Of a stretch of 39,292 bases of DNA, positions 17,502-26,239 are shown piece after piece. How positions within the stretch are numbered: the stretch's first letter is position 1; every line of letters begins with the position of its first letter. Source of the stretch: an uncultured Prevotella sp. (lineage in GTDB: Bacteria > Bacteroidota > Bacteroidia > Bacteroidales > Bacteroidaceae); assembly GCA_905233425.1 (NCBI GenBank), contig CAJOEC010000037.1, forward strand, positions 1-39,292, written 5' to 3'. A program made the position numbers and the translations under genes. The notes beneath the pieces are model-generated. The model did not search any database and was not told the origin of the DNA. It saw only the letters and a list, made by a program, of their open reading frames with translations.

Positions 17502-17915
17502 CTGTGGGGTCATGCCACCATCTTGGCCTTGATTGCGATTTCCCTGTAGTTTTTCCATTTCTTCTCCAGCTCGCCGCTGCACAGTGCCGCCTCGGCGGGT
17601 GTCCTCCAGTCCAGGCTCATGTGCGGGCACTCGTTGTTGTAGAAGTCCACGGCTGTCCTGACGGCTTCCCTGACCTCCTCTACGGAGCTGAACGACATGC
17701 CCATGAGCAGCTCGTTCTTGATGATGCCGTTGACGCGCTCGGCCACGGCGTTGGCCTTGGGGTTGCCGCACTCGGTCATGCTGATGCGGATGCCGTTGGC
17801 CTTGAGGATGTCCGTGTAGGCGAGGCTGGCGTACTGCACGCCGCGGTCGGAGTGGTGGATGAGACCAGGGGCGGTGTTGCCGCCGAGTCGCTTCATGGCT
17901 ATGTTGAGGGCTTTC
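17502..17915 (-). pseudogene. IS3-family transposase (OrfB), C-terminal fragment
   Basis: The minus strand encodes the last ~130 residues of an IS3-type DDE transposase, stopping at 17510-17512. HHSDRGVQYAS carries the second catalytic Asp and AERVNGIIKNE the Glu; FYNNECPHMSLDWRTPAEA is the usual tail. The first Asp and the HTH part are missing. Coding similarity reads back to about 17915 (KKALNIAMKRLGG), where it meets the stop codon of the nucleoside hydrolase gene. Bases 17503-17519 (TGTGGGG...) may be its terminal inverted repeat. Confidence 0.85.
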
Positions 17916-18965
17916 TTAATGTGTCTTGTTCACGTTGCGGATTTTCTCCAGCATGGTGGAGCGCCAGGCGGCGTCGCCGGGCATTTGGAAGCGGCTGTTA
18001 CCCGTGGCCGAAGCGGTGAAGATGACCGTACCGTCGTCATTGAGCGCCACGGTGCCGCGCTCGGTCAGCGCGAAGAGGTCGTCGCCCTCCACGGCGTTGA
18101 TGGCAGTCAGCGGGTCCCACATCATCTGGCCTGTGTCGCAGGTGCAGGTCATATAGACTTGCTTGATGGGGTGATTGTCAGTCCATGAGACATCGCTGAT
18201 GACCTGCTCAGGCTGGTAGTCGATGTCGTTGCCCGTCTCCATGGGGTCGAAGATGATGTCGACGTCGGAGGGCCACAGGCGGAAGAAAGTCTTGGCAAAG
18301 TCCATGCCCTGAAGGAAGTTGTAGTCGGGCTCGGGTGACTGGCCGAAGGAGCCGCCCTGAATGTAAAGGCACTTCACCTTGCGTTGCACCAGCTCCACGC
18401 CCGACAGCGGGGAATAGTCGTCGCCGACGGACTCCAGCAGCTGGGCGAGGCAGACGGTGAAGCCGATGGAGCAGATGCTCACCGAGTGGTCGGGCTGCGC
18501 GGCGAGCAGACGGCGGTAGAGCTGCCAGCCGTCGGGCAGCGCCGAGTAGTCGTCGATGCTGTGGGCGAACATAGGCGTGCCGTCGTCCTTCGTGTAGGTG
18601 GGCAGAGCCTTGTAGTCGATCCACACCGTCGGGTTCTTGATGCCGTCGCGCACCAGGCCGACGGGCACGTCGCCGTGATTGAAGTACGTATTCATCACAT
18701 CGGCACAGGCGGCGCAGTCCTCGCCCTCGCGGTCCACCACCACGCCGAGCAGCTTGCAGCGTCCCTGCTGCTGATAGTAATGGAGCATCTCCAGCGTGAA
18801 GAGGTCGTCGGTGGAGGAGCCTATGTCGGTGTCGAGGATGACCAGCGGCACGCCCGTGTACTCCTGTGCGGCAGCCGTATTGTCGTCGTCTGTCGAGCAT
18901 GCAGTCAGAATGACGGCGCAGAGAGTGAGGATGGCATAGAGCATCCAAATAGAAGCCCTTTTCAT
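17916..18965 (-). CDS. Inosine/uridine-preferring nucleoside hydrolase-like lipoprotein
   Basis: A 349-residue predicted lipoprotein with signal peptide ending at Cys23 (ILTAC-STDDD). DTDIGSSTDD at residues 45-54 is a variant of the calcium-binding DTDxGxDD motif of nucleoside hydrolases. ICSIGFTVCLAQLL, CLYIQGGSF, DFAKTFFRLWPSDVDIIF and MMWDPLTAINAVEG follow the IUNH fold order. It would cleave the N-glycosidic bond of nucleosides, here outside the cytoplasm. It lies 7 bp after the AAA-family gene and probably shares its transcript. Its stop codon abuts the IS3 fragment, so the last residues may have been altered by insertion. Confidence 0.85.
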   Translation of the reverse strand: MKRASIWMLYAILTLCAVILTACSTDDDNTAAAQEYTGVPLVILDTDIGSSTDDLFTLEMLHYYQQQGRCKLLGVVVDREGEDCAACADVMNTYFNHGDVPVGLVRDGIKNPTVWIDYKALPTYTKDDGTPMFAHSIDDYSALPDGWQLYRRLLAAQPDHSVSICSIGFTVCLAQLLESVGDDYSPLSGVELVQRKVKCLYIQGGSFGQSPEPDYNFLQGMDFAKTFFRLWPSDVDIIFDPMETGNDIDYQPEQVISDVSWTDNHPIKQVYMTCTCDTGQMMWDPLTAINAVEGDDLFALTERGTVALNDDGTVIFTASATGNSRFQMPGDAAWRSTMLEKIRNVNKTH

Positions 18966-18972
18966 AGTAACG

Positions 18973-20604
18973 TTATATAATATTTGACTCCTTGCGGATG
19001 TTTCCAGCGGTCTTCCAGTCGGTGATGTTGCGCTCTTTGGAGGAGAAGCTGATGCCTACCTTGGTGACGGGGCGGCCGTCGAGGGCGTACTTCTCGGCAT
19101 AGCCACGGCGGTCAATCTGGTCGAGGGCAGCATCGGCGGTGTCGTCATACTTTATTTCCATAACGTATATCCCGCGAGGCATCTTCAGTGTGATGTCGCT
19201 GCGACCCTTGGCGCTCGGCTCCTCAGCGCGGACATCGGCCCCGAAGGCCACGAGCAGGGTGTAGAGCAGGGCGTGGTAGTAATGCTCGTTACGGTTGTCC
19301 TGTTCCCAGTGGTAGGGCACACCGGCGAAGAAGGTCTTGATGGCCTCGATGAAGTCTTCGAGATTGGCCGAGCGGCTGAACTGCCTGTAGGCCAGCATCA
19401 AGTCGCCCTTGTTCTTGTCGCCCCCTCCCACGGCAGCCACATGGCGGTAGAGGCACTCGGCAAAGCCGCGGCGCACCTCCAGATTGGGGAATCCCAACGT
19501 GTAGATGTCGAATTCGCGGTCGTAGTCCTTGATGGTCAGATAGCCGCTCTGGTAGAGCACGGGCAATGGCTCGTCGAAACTTTCCAACGGCAGGTCGAAG
19601 GCCGAGGCCATACACTCGCAGCCCTCTAACTCAGCCATGTCGAGCCGGGGCATCTGAGCCAGCATCTCGAACAGGGCACTGCTCGTGCCTCGGTCGAACC
19701 AGTAGTTGCTGCATTTCTTCAATGCGAAAGCATTAACCAGGCTGAACGGATTGTACATGTCGGTCTGAAGCTCGCTGAAGTGATAGCCGTCGTACATCCG
19801 CTTCAATTCTGCCAACTGCCCGTCATAGTTCAAGCCATTGGCCTCGCCCAGCATCTCGATGTCGATGCGCATCAGCGTGGTCAGTTCTTCCTCGCTGATG
19901 CCGCAGAGTGTTTCGTATGCTGAAATCATCGAGATGTTTGCCAGGTTGTTCAGCTTCGAGAAGATGCCCATCTGCGAGAATTTCGAGATGCCGGTGATGA
20001 AGGCGAATTGTAGGTGGTCGTCCTCGGCCTTCAGCGGGCCGAACACATTCTGGAACCGATGGCGGGCCTGCTTCACCTTTTCTGCGTCGCCCAAGGCGTG
20101 GAGGATGAAGTTGTCGTACTCATCGACGAGCACCACCACGCGCTTGCCGGTATCCTTGTGCAACGTGCGCATGAGGTTGATCATGCGGATGTTGGCGTCT
20201 TTCACCCCGGGCGTAATGCCGTATTGCTGCTCGTAGCCCTTCAACGTCTCGTCAATCAGCGTGTCGAGTTGCTCGATGGTCACGAGGTCGCCAGCGCTGA
20301 AGTCGAAGCGAAGCACGGGGTACTTCTCCCATTTCCAGTCGGTCGTGGCGATGAACAGCTGCGGCTGCTCGATGCCCTGCTCGCTGGTGAACGCCTCGAA
20401 CAGGTCGCGGCGGCCTTCGAACACGGCGGCCAGCGTGGATATCAACAGCGACTTGCCGAAACGGCGTGGGCGGCTGAGGAAGTAGGGTTTGCCCTCTGTA
20501 ATCATCTTGTAGATGAGTGGGGTCTTGTCGATGTAGAGGTATCCGTCCTTGCGGATACTCTCGAAGCTTTGGATGCCTACAGGGTATTTTCTCTTCATTG
20601 TCAT
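18973..20604 (-). CDS. AAA-ATPase-like / PD-(D/E)XK nuclease protein (PF09820 plus PF08011 type)
   Basis: A 543-residue protein of a family heavily expanded in Bacteroidales. The N terminus KRKYPVGIQSFESIRKDGYLYIDKT is characteristic. The P-loop variant RRFGKS is at 47-52, the Walker B-like strand VVVLVDEYDNFI near 160, and a C-terminal nuclease-like segment has DITLKMPRGIYVMEIKYD (D...ExK). Function is uncertain; nuclease-dependent roles have been suggested from domain content only. The start may be Met1 or Met3. It begins 5 bp after the stop of the large metalloprotease gene and ends 7 bp before the hydrolase, so all three are likely one transcript. Confidence 0.88.
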   Translation of the reverse strand: MTMKRKYPVGIQSFESIRKDGYLYIDKTPLIYKMITEGKPYFLSRPRRFGKSLLISTLAAVFEGRRDLFEAFTSEQGIEQPQLFIATTDWKWEKYPVLRFDFSAGDLVTIEQLDTLIDETLKGYEQQYGITPGVKDANIRMINLMRTLHKDTGKRVVVLVDEYDNFILHALGDAEKVKQARHRFQNVFGPLKAEDDHLQFAFITGISKFSQMGIFSKLNNLANISMISAYETLCGISEEELTTLMRIDIEMLGEANGLNYDGQLAELKRMYDGYHFSELQTDMYNPFSLVNAFALKKCSNYWFDRGTSSALFEMLAQMPRLDMAELEGCECMASAFDLPLESFDEPLPVLYQSGYLTIKDYDREFDIYTLGFPNLEVRRGFAECLYRHVAAVGGGDKNKGDLMLAYRQFSRSANLEDFIEAIKTFFAGVPYHWEQDNRNEHYYHALLYTLLVAFGADVRAEEPSAKGRSDITLKMPRGIYVMEIKYDDTADAALDQIDRRGYAEKYALDGRPVTKVGISFSSKERNITDWKTAGNIRKESNII

Positions 20605-20609
20605 ATACG

Positions 20610-23600
20610 TTATTTAGTCACTACGACCTTTCTTCCTCCATGGATGTACAGGCCCTTCTTCGTTGGTCTGCCGTCGAGCTTCACGCCGTTGAGGGTGTAC
20701 CAACCTGAATCAAGAGAGGAGATTTGAGAATCGGGAATCGACTGTTCCGCGATGCCCGAGGCTTTGTCGCCGAAATCCAGCACGAAGGCACGAACGGGGC
20801 TGCCGCCATTGCCATTGTCATTGCCGTTGCCAGGTGCCGAGGCCTTTGCCGTGATGCCCTCCAGCTGGAAATATGCCCGCTGTGCACCGATGCTGGCACC
20901 GTTTTCTGGATAGTGCAACGTGCTCCCCTCGCCGAGGAAGAGGATGGACGGGGTGGCAGCGTCGTAGGAGAGCTGCCCGTAGGTGCCGCAGAAGGTGATG
21001 CTTGCGCCGTCGCCCAGTTCGCAAGTCTTGTTGAGCGTGGTAGCGTCAATGTTCACGCCGTAGAACACCGGCTGCCAGATGTTGTGGTCGTTATCGTTCA
21101 CGTAGCCGTTAGCCTTACTCCACTTTATAATATAAGGTGTGCCGGCGGTGATGGCGGTAACGGCTTCCTCGCCTGTCTCAGGCGTGAAGTTCAGCGTCAA
21201 TGTGCCATCGCTGAACGATGCGTTGTCAAGTGTGCGGATGTCTGCCCCGGCCAGTGGCGAGGTGGCAATCTGCTCTGCAGTGAGCGAGAACGGCAGCGTC
21301 AGCGTGTTCCAGTCGCCGTCCTTGTAGAGTGTGCGGCCAGTCAGCGTCACGATAACCTTCTTACCTTCGTTAGCTTCGATGACGGCATTGTTAGACTCGT
21401 CATTGTTGAGTGCGATTGACGGAACAGGAACTTCGCGGTAAATTTGGGGTAGTGAGCCAGTAGTAGAATTATTAGCATAGCATGAGAATAGCGGATTACT
21501 GTTGCTCGTGTTCGGGTTATAGCGAATGGTGTTTCGCGTATTCGTTCCTTGGAAAGTAATGGTGGCATTACCGTTGCTGATGCTGATGGTTGCTTTAGCA
21601 TTATCGTCTGCAGTGGTCTCTGTTTTCAGATAGTTGTTACTGCTATTTGCTGCATAGAGATAGCCATTACCCACATTGAAGAGGAAATTGCTGCCATTCA
21701 TTTCCAGAGTGATAACCTGTGCATCGCTGCCAGGTGTGAGCGTGCCGTCAGAGTTCTTCGTAACATCCACAGCAGGCCGGTTGTTACTACCTTGTGTAGC
21801 ACTCATTGCCTTGGCTGTGCTGCCATAGACGTATGCAATGAGAATCTTGTCGCCTGCGGTGAGGGTAGTGGCATCGGTCACTAATGCATAGTCGCCTGAG
21901 CCTATGACGGGTATCGAAGATTCTGAGACGGTGAGCGTGTACGAAGTTGTGCCTTCGTTGTAGGTGTCATCACCGGCGAAGGTGGCAGTGATGGTGGTTG
22001 TACCAGCTGCCACAAGCATAACCTCGCCAGTACTGCTGTCTACCGTTGCCACGCCTGTGTCGCTGCTGCTGTAAGTGACGGTCAGATTGGCGGGTGTGGT
22101 GGTGAGTGTCGGCTCGGTGAAGTCCTCGCCAATAGTGGCCGTAGCTTCTGCCGGACTGAAGGCCATCGTCACATCCTGCTTATAGACTGGCTGCACATAA
22201 TTATCGTAGCTGAACTCCGTGGTGGTCATCGTGCCCCAGATATACTCCTCCAGTCCAGGATAGTCGATGAAGGGGTTGCGGTTGTTCTGGATGGCATAGA
22301 CGGCATTGTTGCGGTTGGTCTCCTTTTCGCTCACGGGGTCGTTCTTCGCCCATTTCATCAGCATGTTCAGTTGCCAGGTGGTGAAGGCGGGATATTTAGA
22401 GCCATCAAGCACATCGTCCACTTCGGTGGTAGCGCTGTAGTTGGTTACCCAGTCGGCCAGCTTCTCCTCATAGCAGGTTACCATATAGAAATAGGTGCGG
22501 GCAAAGTCGCCCTTATATTCATCGGCAGGTTCGAAGACGGTGCCCGTGTAGCCAGGATAGGTGCAAGTGCCGTACTTGCTGAATCCATTCTGTGAAGTCT
22601 TTGATGGATTTGCAACCTCTCCATACGGATAGTTGGAGCGCATGTTATTTATATATCCGTCAGTAGGATAAATGTGATGGAGGTCAGTGTACATAGGCAT
22701 TACCTCGCCACCAAACCAGCTCTTCGGGAACGAGTGTTCGCGGTTGTAGCTGGCACCTTCCCCCGAGATATTTGCTCCTTGAGCAGAGCCACCTGGCTCA
22801 TAGTTTGTTGTGTTCGAATACATGTCCCATATCTTACCGTCACCGCGCACATCGGTGGTGTTGAATGCCGTCCACAGGTAGTCGTAGATCTTCTCCGTGC
22901 GGTTGTAGATGATACCGCACATCGCCGTCTTTAGCTCGGAACCCTGCTTTCCGTCTGCGTTTTTGTAGTAGGCGATGGATGGGTCGATGCTGCCGCTGGT
23001 TCGCTTGTAAAGACTCAGCGGGCCACCTGTCCCATTTGCACCTGTTGCATAGCAAGCAAAACCGTATTCGCCATTGCGTCGTAGGGTGGCATTGACATTG
23101 TTGGCAGCGTTATGCTTGTTTGTGAAGTCAAAGGTCGTACCTGTTGATACGCTCCACAACGATTTGTCATCGGTACCGTCGGCTAACAGCTGGGCTTGGT
23201 TCTTTGTTCCTGTACCAGCTGCATATTTATTTATGCCAGCATTATAAATCGTATAGTAATCGCCGCTTGGAGCGATATGCCAGATGATGGTTGCGTCATC
23301 GGTCGTAATGACACTGTTTGTGGGTGTTACTGCTGTATATTGTAAGCGATTACTTGATACCGTCGTATTCATGGCACCACCGTCATAAACGATGATGTAG
23401 TCGCCTTCCACAAATTCGCTTGCTGATGTTACAAGAGCAAATTCATTGTCAGAACTCGTTTGTGCTGCACTGACCGTCACCGTAAGGGTTGCATCAGCAG
23501 AACCTTCGGAATTGGTAGCCCTAAAGGTGAAGCTGAAAGTACCGACTTCTGTTGGTAGGAACACGAAGTAACCCTCATCGTAATCGGCATCATCAGAGCC

Positions 23601-26114
23601 GGATGCAGTCATTGAGATAGTTGGTGTAGGAGTACCTGATACGTAATCGCTAATCATAAGCTCATACTCCTCTCCCAAAGTAATGCTGGCATTTGTTGGA
23701 AGGGCAGACCATTCAGGGGCACTGTTTGCGATGGTGGTGGTTGTGGTAACAGCAGCAGACCAGTCGCTATTGGCAGAATTGTTTACGGCACGGACTCGCA
23801 CTGCATATTGAGTTTCCGATGTGAGACCCGTGACATCGTATGAGGTAACGTTGCCAACGGACTTGGGATAGCCGTCAACAGGCTCAGGAGAATAGCCGGG
23901 GCCGTAGACCACCACGTCGTCAAGCGCACAATTCACGCTCTTGGTAAAGTCAAAGCGGACTTGGGATGTTCCATTAGGTAGATTGACCTCGTAAGTAGCA
24001 CCGCCTTGGGCAATGGTCACGGTCTCGATTTCAGTCCAGGTGTCGTTGACGAGTCCCGAGATAGCAAATGTGCTTCCAGAACCGTTATTGCCGTATGCCC
24101 AGAACTTAAGTTTTGTGCCAGAACCAAAGTCTGGGCTGATGGCGTAATCACCATTTCCATCGAATTTGATAGAAGGTGAGCTACTGCCATAGTAGCCTGC
24201 GCCAGTATAGGTGCCAGTGCCAGAAAGTGTCCAATCTGTAGTGTCGGAGAAATCCGACTCTAACACAGTTCCACCGGCAGATGTCTCAAAGGAGGAACCC
24301 TTGACAACATCAAGTTCGTATGAATCGGCACCGTCAACTGCTGACCATGAAGCGGTGAACGAGGTGGCACCGACATCGGAAAGTGCAAGACCTGCTGGTA
24401 TGCCCAAGTCTATTCCCTTGAAGCTGAACGAGATAGTGCCGTCGCTGTTCTGCGTGATATTCTCTACTGAGGAGTCAAGATAGTATGTACCGTCAGTATT
24501 TGCATTGTAGAGTGTGGCGGCTGGCGTGGTGTTCTTGCCGAAGGAGTTAACTGAGCCGTATGGGAACGGGTCATTCTTCATGCCGGAAAAAGAATAATAC
24601 TTTGTACCGTTGGATGTCGTGTATTGGTAATTGTTGTCGGCGGCAATCCATGTCATGCGCTGATGGCTCGGATCATCGTTGGGTTGGTTGTTCGACCATG
24701 CCGTTGCATTGTAGTCCACATGCAGGATGAGCAGGCCCTCGCCAGGCAGACTGGCATCCCACCCTGTCTTCTGGCGGTTCTCCAACAGGTAGTATTCATA
24801 GTATTCGTCGTTGTTACCCTTATTATATATAATATATGTGTCACTGCCTGTGGTTTGCAGCGCCTTCATGTTGCAGATGTTCTGCGTATAGACGAGTTCT
24901 GTAGGTGTTTTCCACCCTGCCACCCAGCGCTCGTAGCTGGTGTAGCCTGCCGGCTGGTATCCGTCATCGTTGTACGAGCCGCTGCACATCAAGTCCCAGT
25001 AGCCCATGCCCTGACCACCGCTGTAGTCGGTGTCGTAGAAATCGGGATAGCCGAGGCAATGGCTGAACTCATGGCACATCGTACCGATGCCGGCAATTAA
25101 GCCCGTACCTCCGTTCAGCTCACCTCCGCAAGCGTAGGTGTTGATTGTCACTCCGTCAAGTTTTTGTGCGCCACTTCCGTCACCATAATATTTTGCCGAT
25201 GACAAAGTCCACTCGTGAGGCCAGATGGTGTAGTCTGCCCCGCCGTCAGCTTCGCCCTTGCCGGCATAGACCACATAGACCTGCTCCACAGTTTTGTTGC
25301 CATCCCAGTCGTAGTCGGCAAAGTCCACTTGAAGGTCGGCAAGCTTGAGTGCTTCAATCACCATCTCTGCCGGGTGTTTATCGCTATTATTGCTGTCAGG
25401 ATTGTTTTCGCCATAATAAGCTTGTGCCTTGCTTACTGTCACAGGGCCTACTACATCGAAGGTCAGCTCAAATTGTCCTTCGCTTTGGTCGTAGAAGTAG
25501 TCGCGCATCGAGCCTTTGAAGCTGTAGTTGCTATTGATGGTGTATGAGAAATTCTGCTCGTTGGCGATGCGCTGGTAGAGAGCTTTAGTGTTGCCCGTCT
25601 GGAACGTCACGTCACTGAAGTTGACGAGGATTATAAGTCCCTTCTTCTGGCCGCTTATGGCCCCCACTTCGCCTATACTCGCCTTTTTTGGTGCCAGGCG
25701 GCGTGTGCGTTGCTGGTTGGCACCGCTGCGTCGCTCGTCGGCACTTTTCTTGGCTGCCTCTACGTCGAAGGCCTGGTAGACAGCGTCGCCGTCTTCGCTG
25801 CCGCCCTTGGCCCCTCTTCCCTGTTGGGAAACAGCCTGATAAGCCTTGCCGTCCTCACCGAGCCAGTAGTGCAGATACTCGTCGCCCACGAGCGTGGCGT
25901 TCACGGTTTTGCCGTCGGTGAGGGTTAATAGACGTGTGAGACCTGGCTTTGCCGGTACGGCAAATGCGGCCACTGCCAACATAAAAACACAGAGGACACT
26001 GAGGCATCTGAGGACACTGAGACGTTGGAGTGTACTGAGGCGTTGGAGTGTACTGAGGCATCGGAGAGCACTGAGGCTGTGCTGTCCGCCTTTAAAGAGA
26101 AGATTTACAGACAT
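20610..26114 (-). CDS. Secreted M6-type metalloprotease / endonuclease I multidomain fusion
   Basis: An 1834-residue secreted protein. An unusually long signal region (about 1-52) contains a six-residue repeat (LSTLQR, LSVLRC) before a hydrophobic core ending AAFA. An M6-type metalloprotease domain follows, with HEFSHCLGYPD at 348-358 (zinc ligands H348, H352 and probably D358; catalytic E349). Then come a fibronectin III-like region with a jelly-roll insert (about 573-790), an Ig-like domain (791-885), a beta domain starting EFALVTSASEF (888-1040), an endonuclease I domain (about 1046-1291) with NREHSFPKSWF and DLHHIYPTD, a Big_2-like domain, and a second copy of the beta domain (DYALVTDATTL). 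The C terminus, GWYTLNGVKLDG...GLYIHGGRKVVV, resembles a Bacteroidales C-terminal sorting-like motif. It has its own promoter. Confidence 0.88.
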   Translation of the reverse strand: MSVNLLFKGGQHSLSALRCLSTLQRLSTLQRLSVLRCLSVLCVFMLAVAAFAVPAKPGLTRLLTLTDGKTVNATLVGDEYLHYWLGEDGKAYQAVSQQGRGAKGGSEDGDAVYQAFDVEAAKKSADERRSGANQQRTRRLAPKKASIGEVGAISGQKKGLIILVNFSDVTFQTGNTKALYQRIANEQNFSYTINSNYSFKGSMRDYFYDQSEGQFELTFDVVGPVTVSKAQAYYGENNPDSNNSDKHPAEMVIEALKLADLQVDFADYDWDGNKTVEQVYVVYAGKGEADGGADYTIWPHEWTLSSAKYYGDGSGAQKLDGVTINTYACGGELNGGTGLIAGIGTMCHEFSHCLGYPDFYDTDYSGGQGMGYWDLMCSGSYNDDGYQPAGYTSYERWVAGWKTPTELVYTQNICNMKALQTTGSDTYIIYNKGNNDEYYEYYLLENRQKTGWDASLPGEGLLILHVDYNATAWSNNQPNDDPSHQRMTWIAADNNYQYTTSNGTKYYSFSGMKNDPFPYGSVNSFGKNTTPAATLYNANTDGTYYLDSSVENITQNSDGTISFSFKGIDLGIPAGLALSDVGATSFTASWSAVDGADSYELDVVKGSSFETSAGGTVLESDFSDTTDWTLSGTGTYTGAGYYGSSSPSIKFDGNGDYAISPDFGSGTKLKFWAYGNNGSGSTFAISGLVNDTWTEIETVTIAQGGATYEVNLPNGTSQVRFDFTKSVNCALDDVVVYGPGYSPEPVDGYPKSVGNVTSYDVTGLTSETQYAVRVRAVNNSANSDWSAAVTTTTTIANSAPEWSALPTNASITLGEEYELMISDYVSGTPTPTISMTASGSDDADYDEGYFVFLPTEVGTFSFTFRATNSEGSADATLTVTVSAAQTSSDNEFALVTSASEFVEGDYIIVYDGGAMNTTVSSNRLQYTAVTPTNSVITTDDATIIWHIAPSGDYYTIYNAGINKYAAGTGTKNQAQLLADGTDDKSLWSVSTGTTFDFTNKHNAANNVNATLRRNGEYGFACYATGANGTGGPLSLYKRTSGSIDPSIAYYKNADGKQGSELKTAMCGIIYNRTEKIYDYLWTAFNTTDVRGDGKIWDMYSNTTNYEPGGSAQGANISGEGASYNREHSFPKSWFGGEVMPMYTDLHHIYPTDGYINNMRSNYPYGEVANPSKTSQNGFSKYGTCTYPGYTGTVFEPADEYKGDFARTYFYMVTCYEEKLADWVTNYSATTEVDDVLDGSKYPAFTTWQLNMLMKWAKNDPVSEKETNRNNAVYAIQNNRNPFIDYPGLEEYIWGTMTTTEFSYDNYVQPVYKQDVTMAFSPAEATATIGEDFTEPTLTTTPANLTVTYSSSDTGVATVDSSTGEVMLVAAGTTTITATFAGDDTYNEGTTSYTLTVSESSIPVIGSGDYALVTDATTLTAGDKILIAYVYGSTAKAMSATQGSNNRPAVDVTKNSDGTLTPGSDAQVITLEMNGSNFLFNVGNGYLYAANSSNNYLKTETTADDNAKATISISNGNATITFQGTNTRNTIRYNPNTSNSNPLFSCYANNSTTGSLPQIYREVPVPSIALNNDESNNAVIEANEGKKVIVTLTGRTLYKDGDWNTLTLPFSLTAEQIATSPLAGADIRTLDNASFSDGTLTLNFTPETGEEAVTAITAGTPYIIKWSKANGYVNDNDHNIWQPVFYGVNIDATTLNKTCELGDGASITFCGTYGQLSYDAATPSILFLGEGSTLHYPENGASIGAQRAYFQLEGITAKASAPGNGNDNGNGGSPVRAFVLDFGDKASGIAEQSIPDSQISSLDSGWYTLNGVKLDGRPTKKGLYIHGGRKVVVTK
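25998..26069 (-). repeat. 18-bp tandem repeat in the signal-peptide coding region
   Basis: Four full 18-bp units beginning ACTGAG lie at 25998-26015, 26016-26033, 26034-26051 and 26052-26069, with partial copies on both sides. Eighteen bases keep the frame, so copy-number changes would lengthen or shorten the signal region by six residues (LSTLQR/LSVLRC) without truncation. Confidence 0.9.
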
Positions 26115-26143
26115 ATTTTTATATTATTTGTTTTCAGCGGCTG

Positions 26144-26175
26144 CAAAGTTACAAAGAAATCCCCGAACCGCCAAA
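26144..26175 (-). promoter_or_regulatory. Promoter of the metalloprotease/nuclease operon
   Basis: On the minus strand, TTTG (26172-26175), 20 bp and TAACTTTG (26144-26151) fit the consensus. The ATG at 26114 is 30 bp downstream, which supports that start and the long signal region. The -33 element lies within the loop of the upstream terminator. Confidence 0.75.
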
Positions 26176-26187
26176 CGATTCGGGGAT
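26159..26187 (-). terminator. Terminator of the amylase/CBM26 operon
   Basis: A 9-bp stem (ATCCCCGAA 26159-26167 with TTCGGGGAT 26179-26187) followed on the minus strand by TTCTTTG, about 50 bp after the CBM26 gene stop. It overlaps the promoter of the next operon, so termination and initiation share the site. Confidence 0.75.
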
Positions 26188-26239
26188 AATGTTGTAATTG
26201 TGACGTTTAGAGCCTCTGGCTCACGCACTTTCTGGCAGT

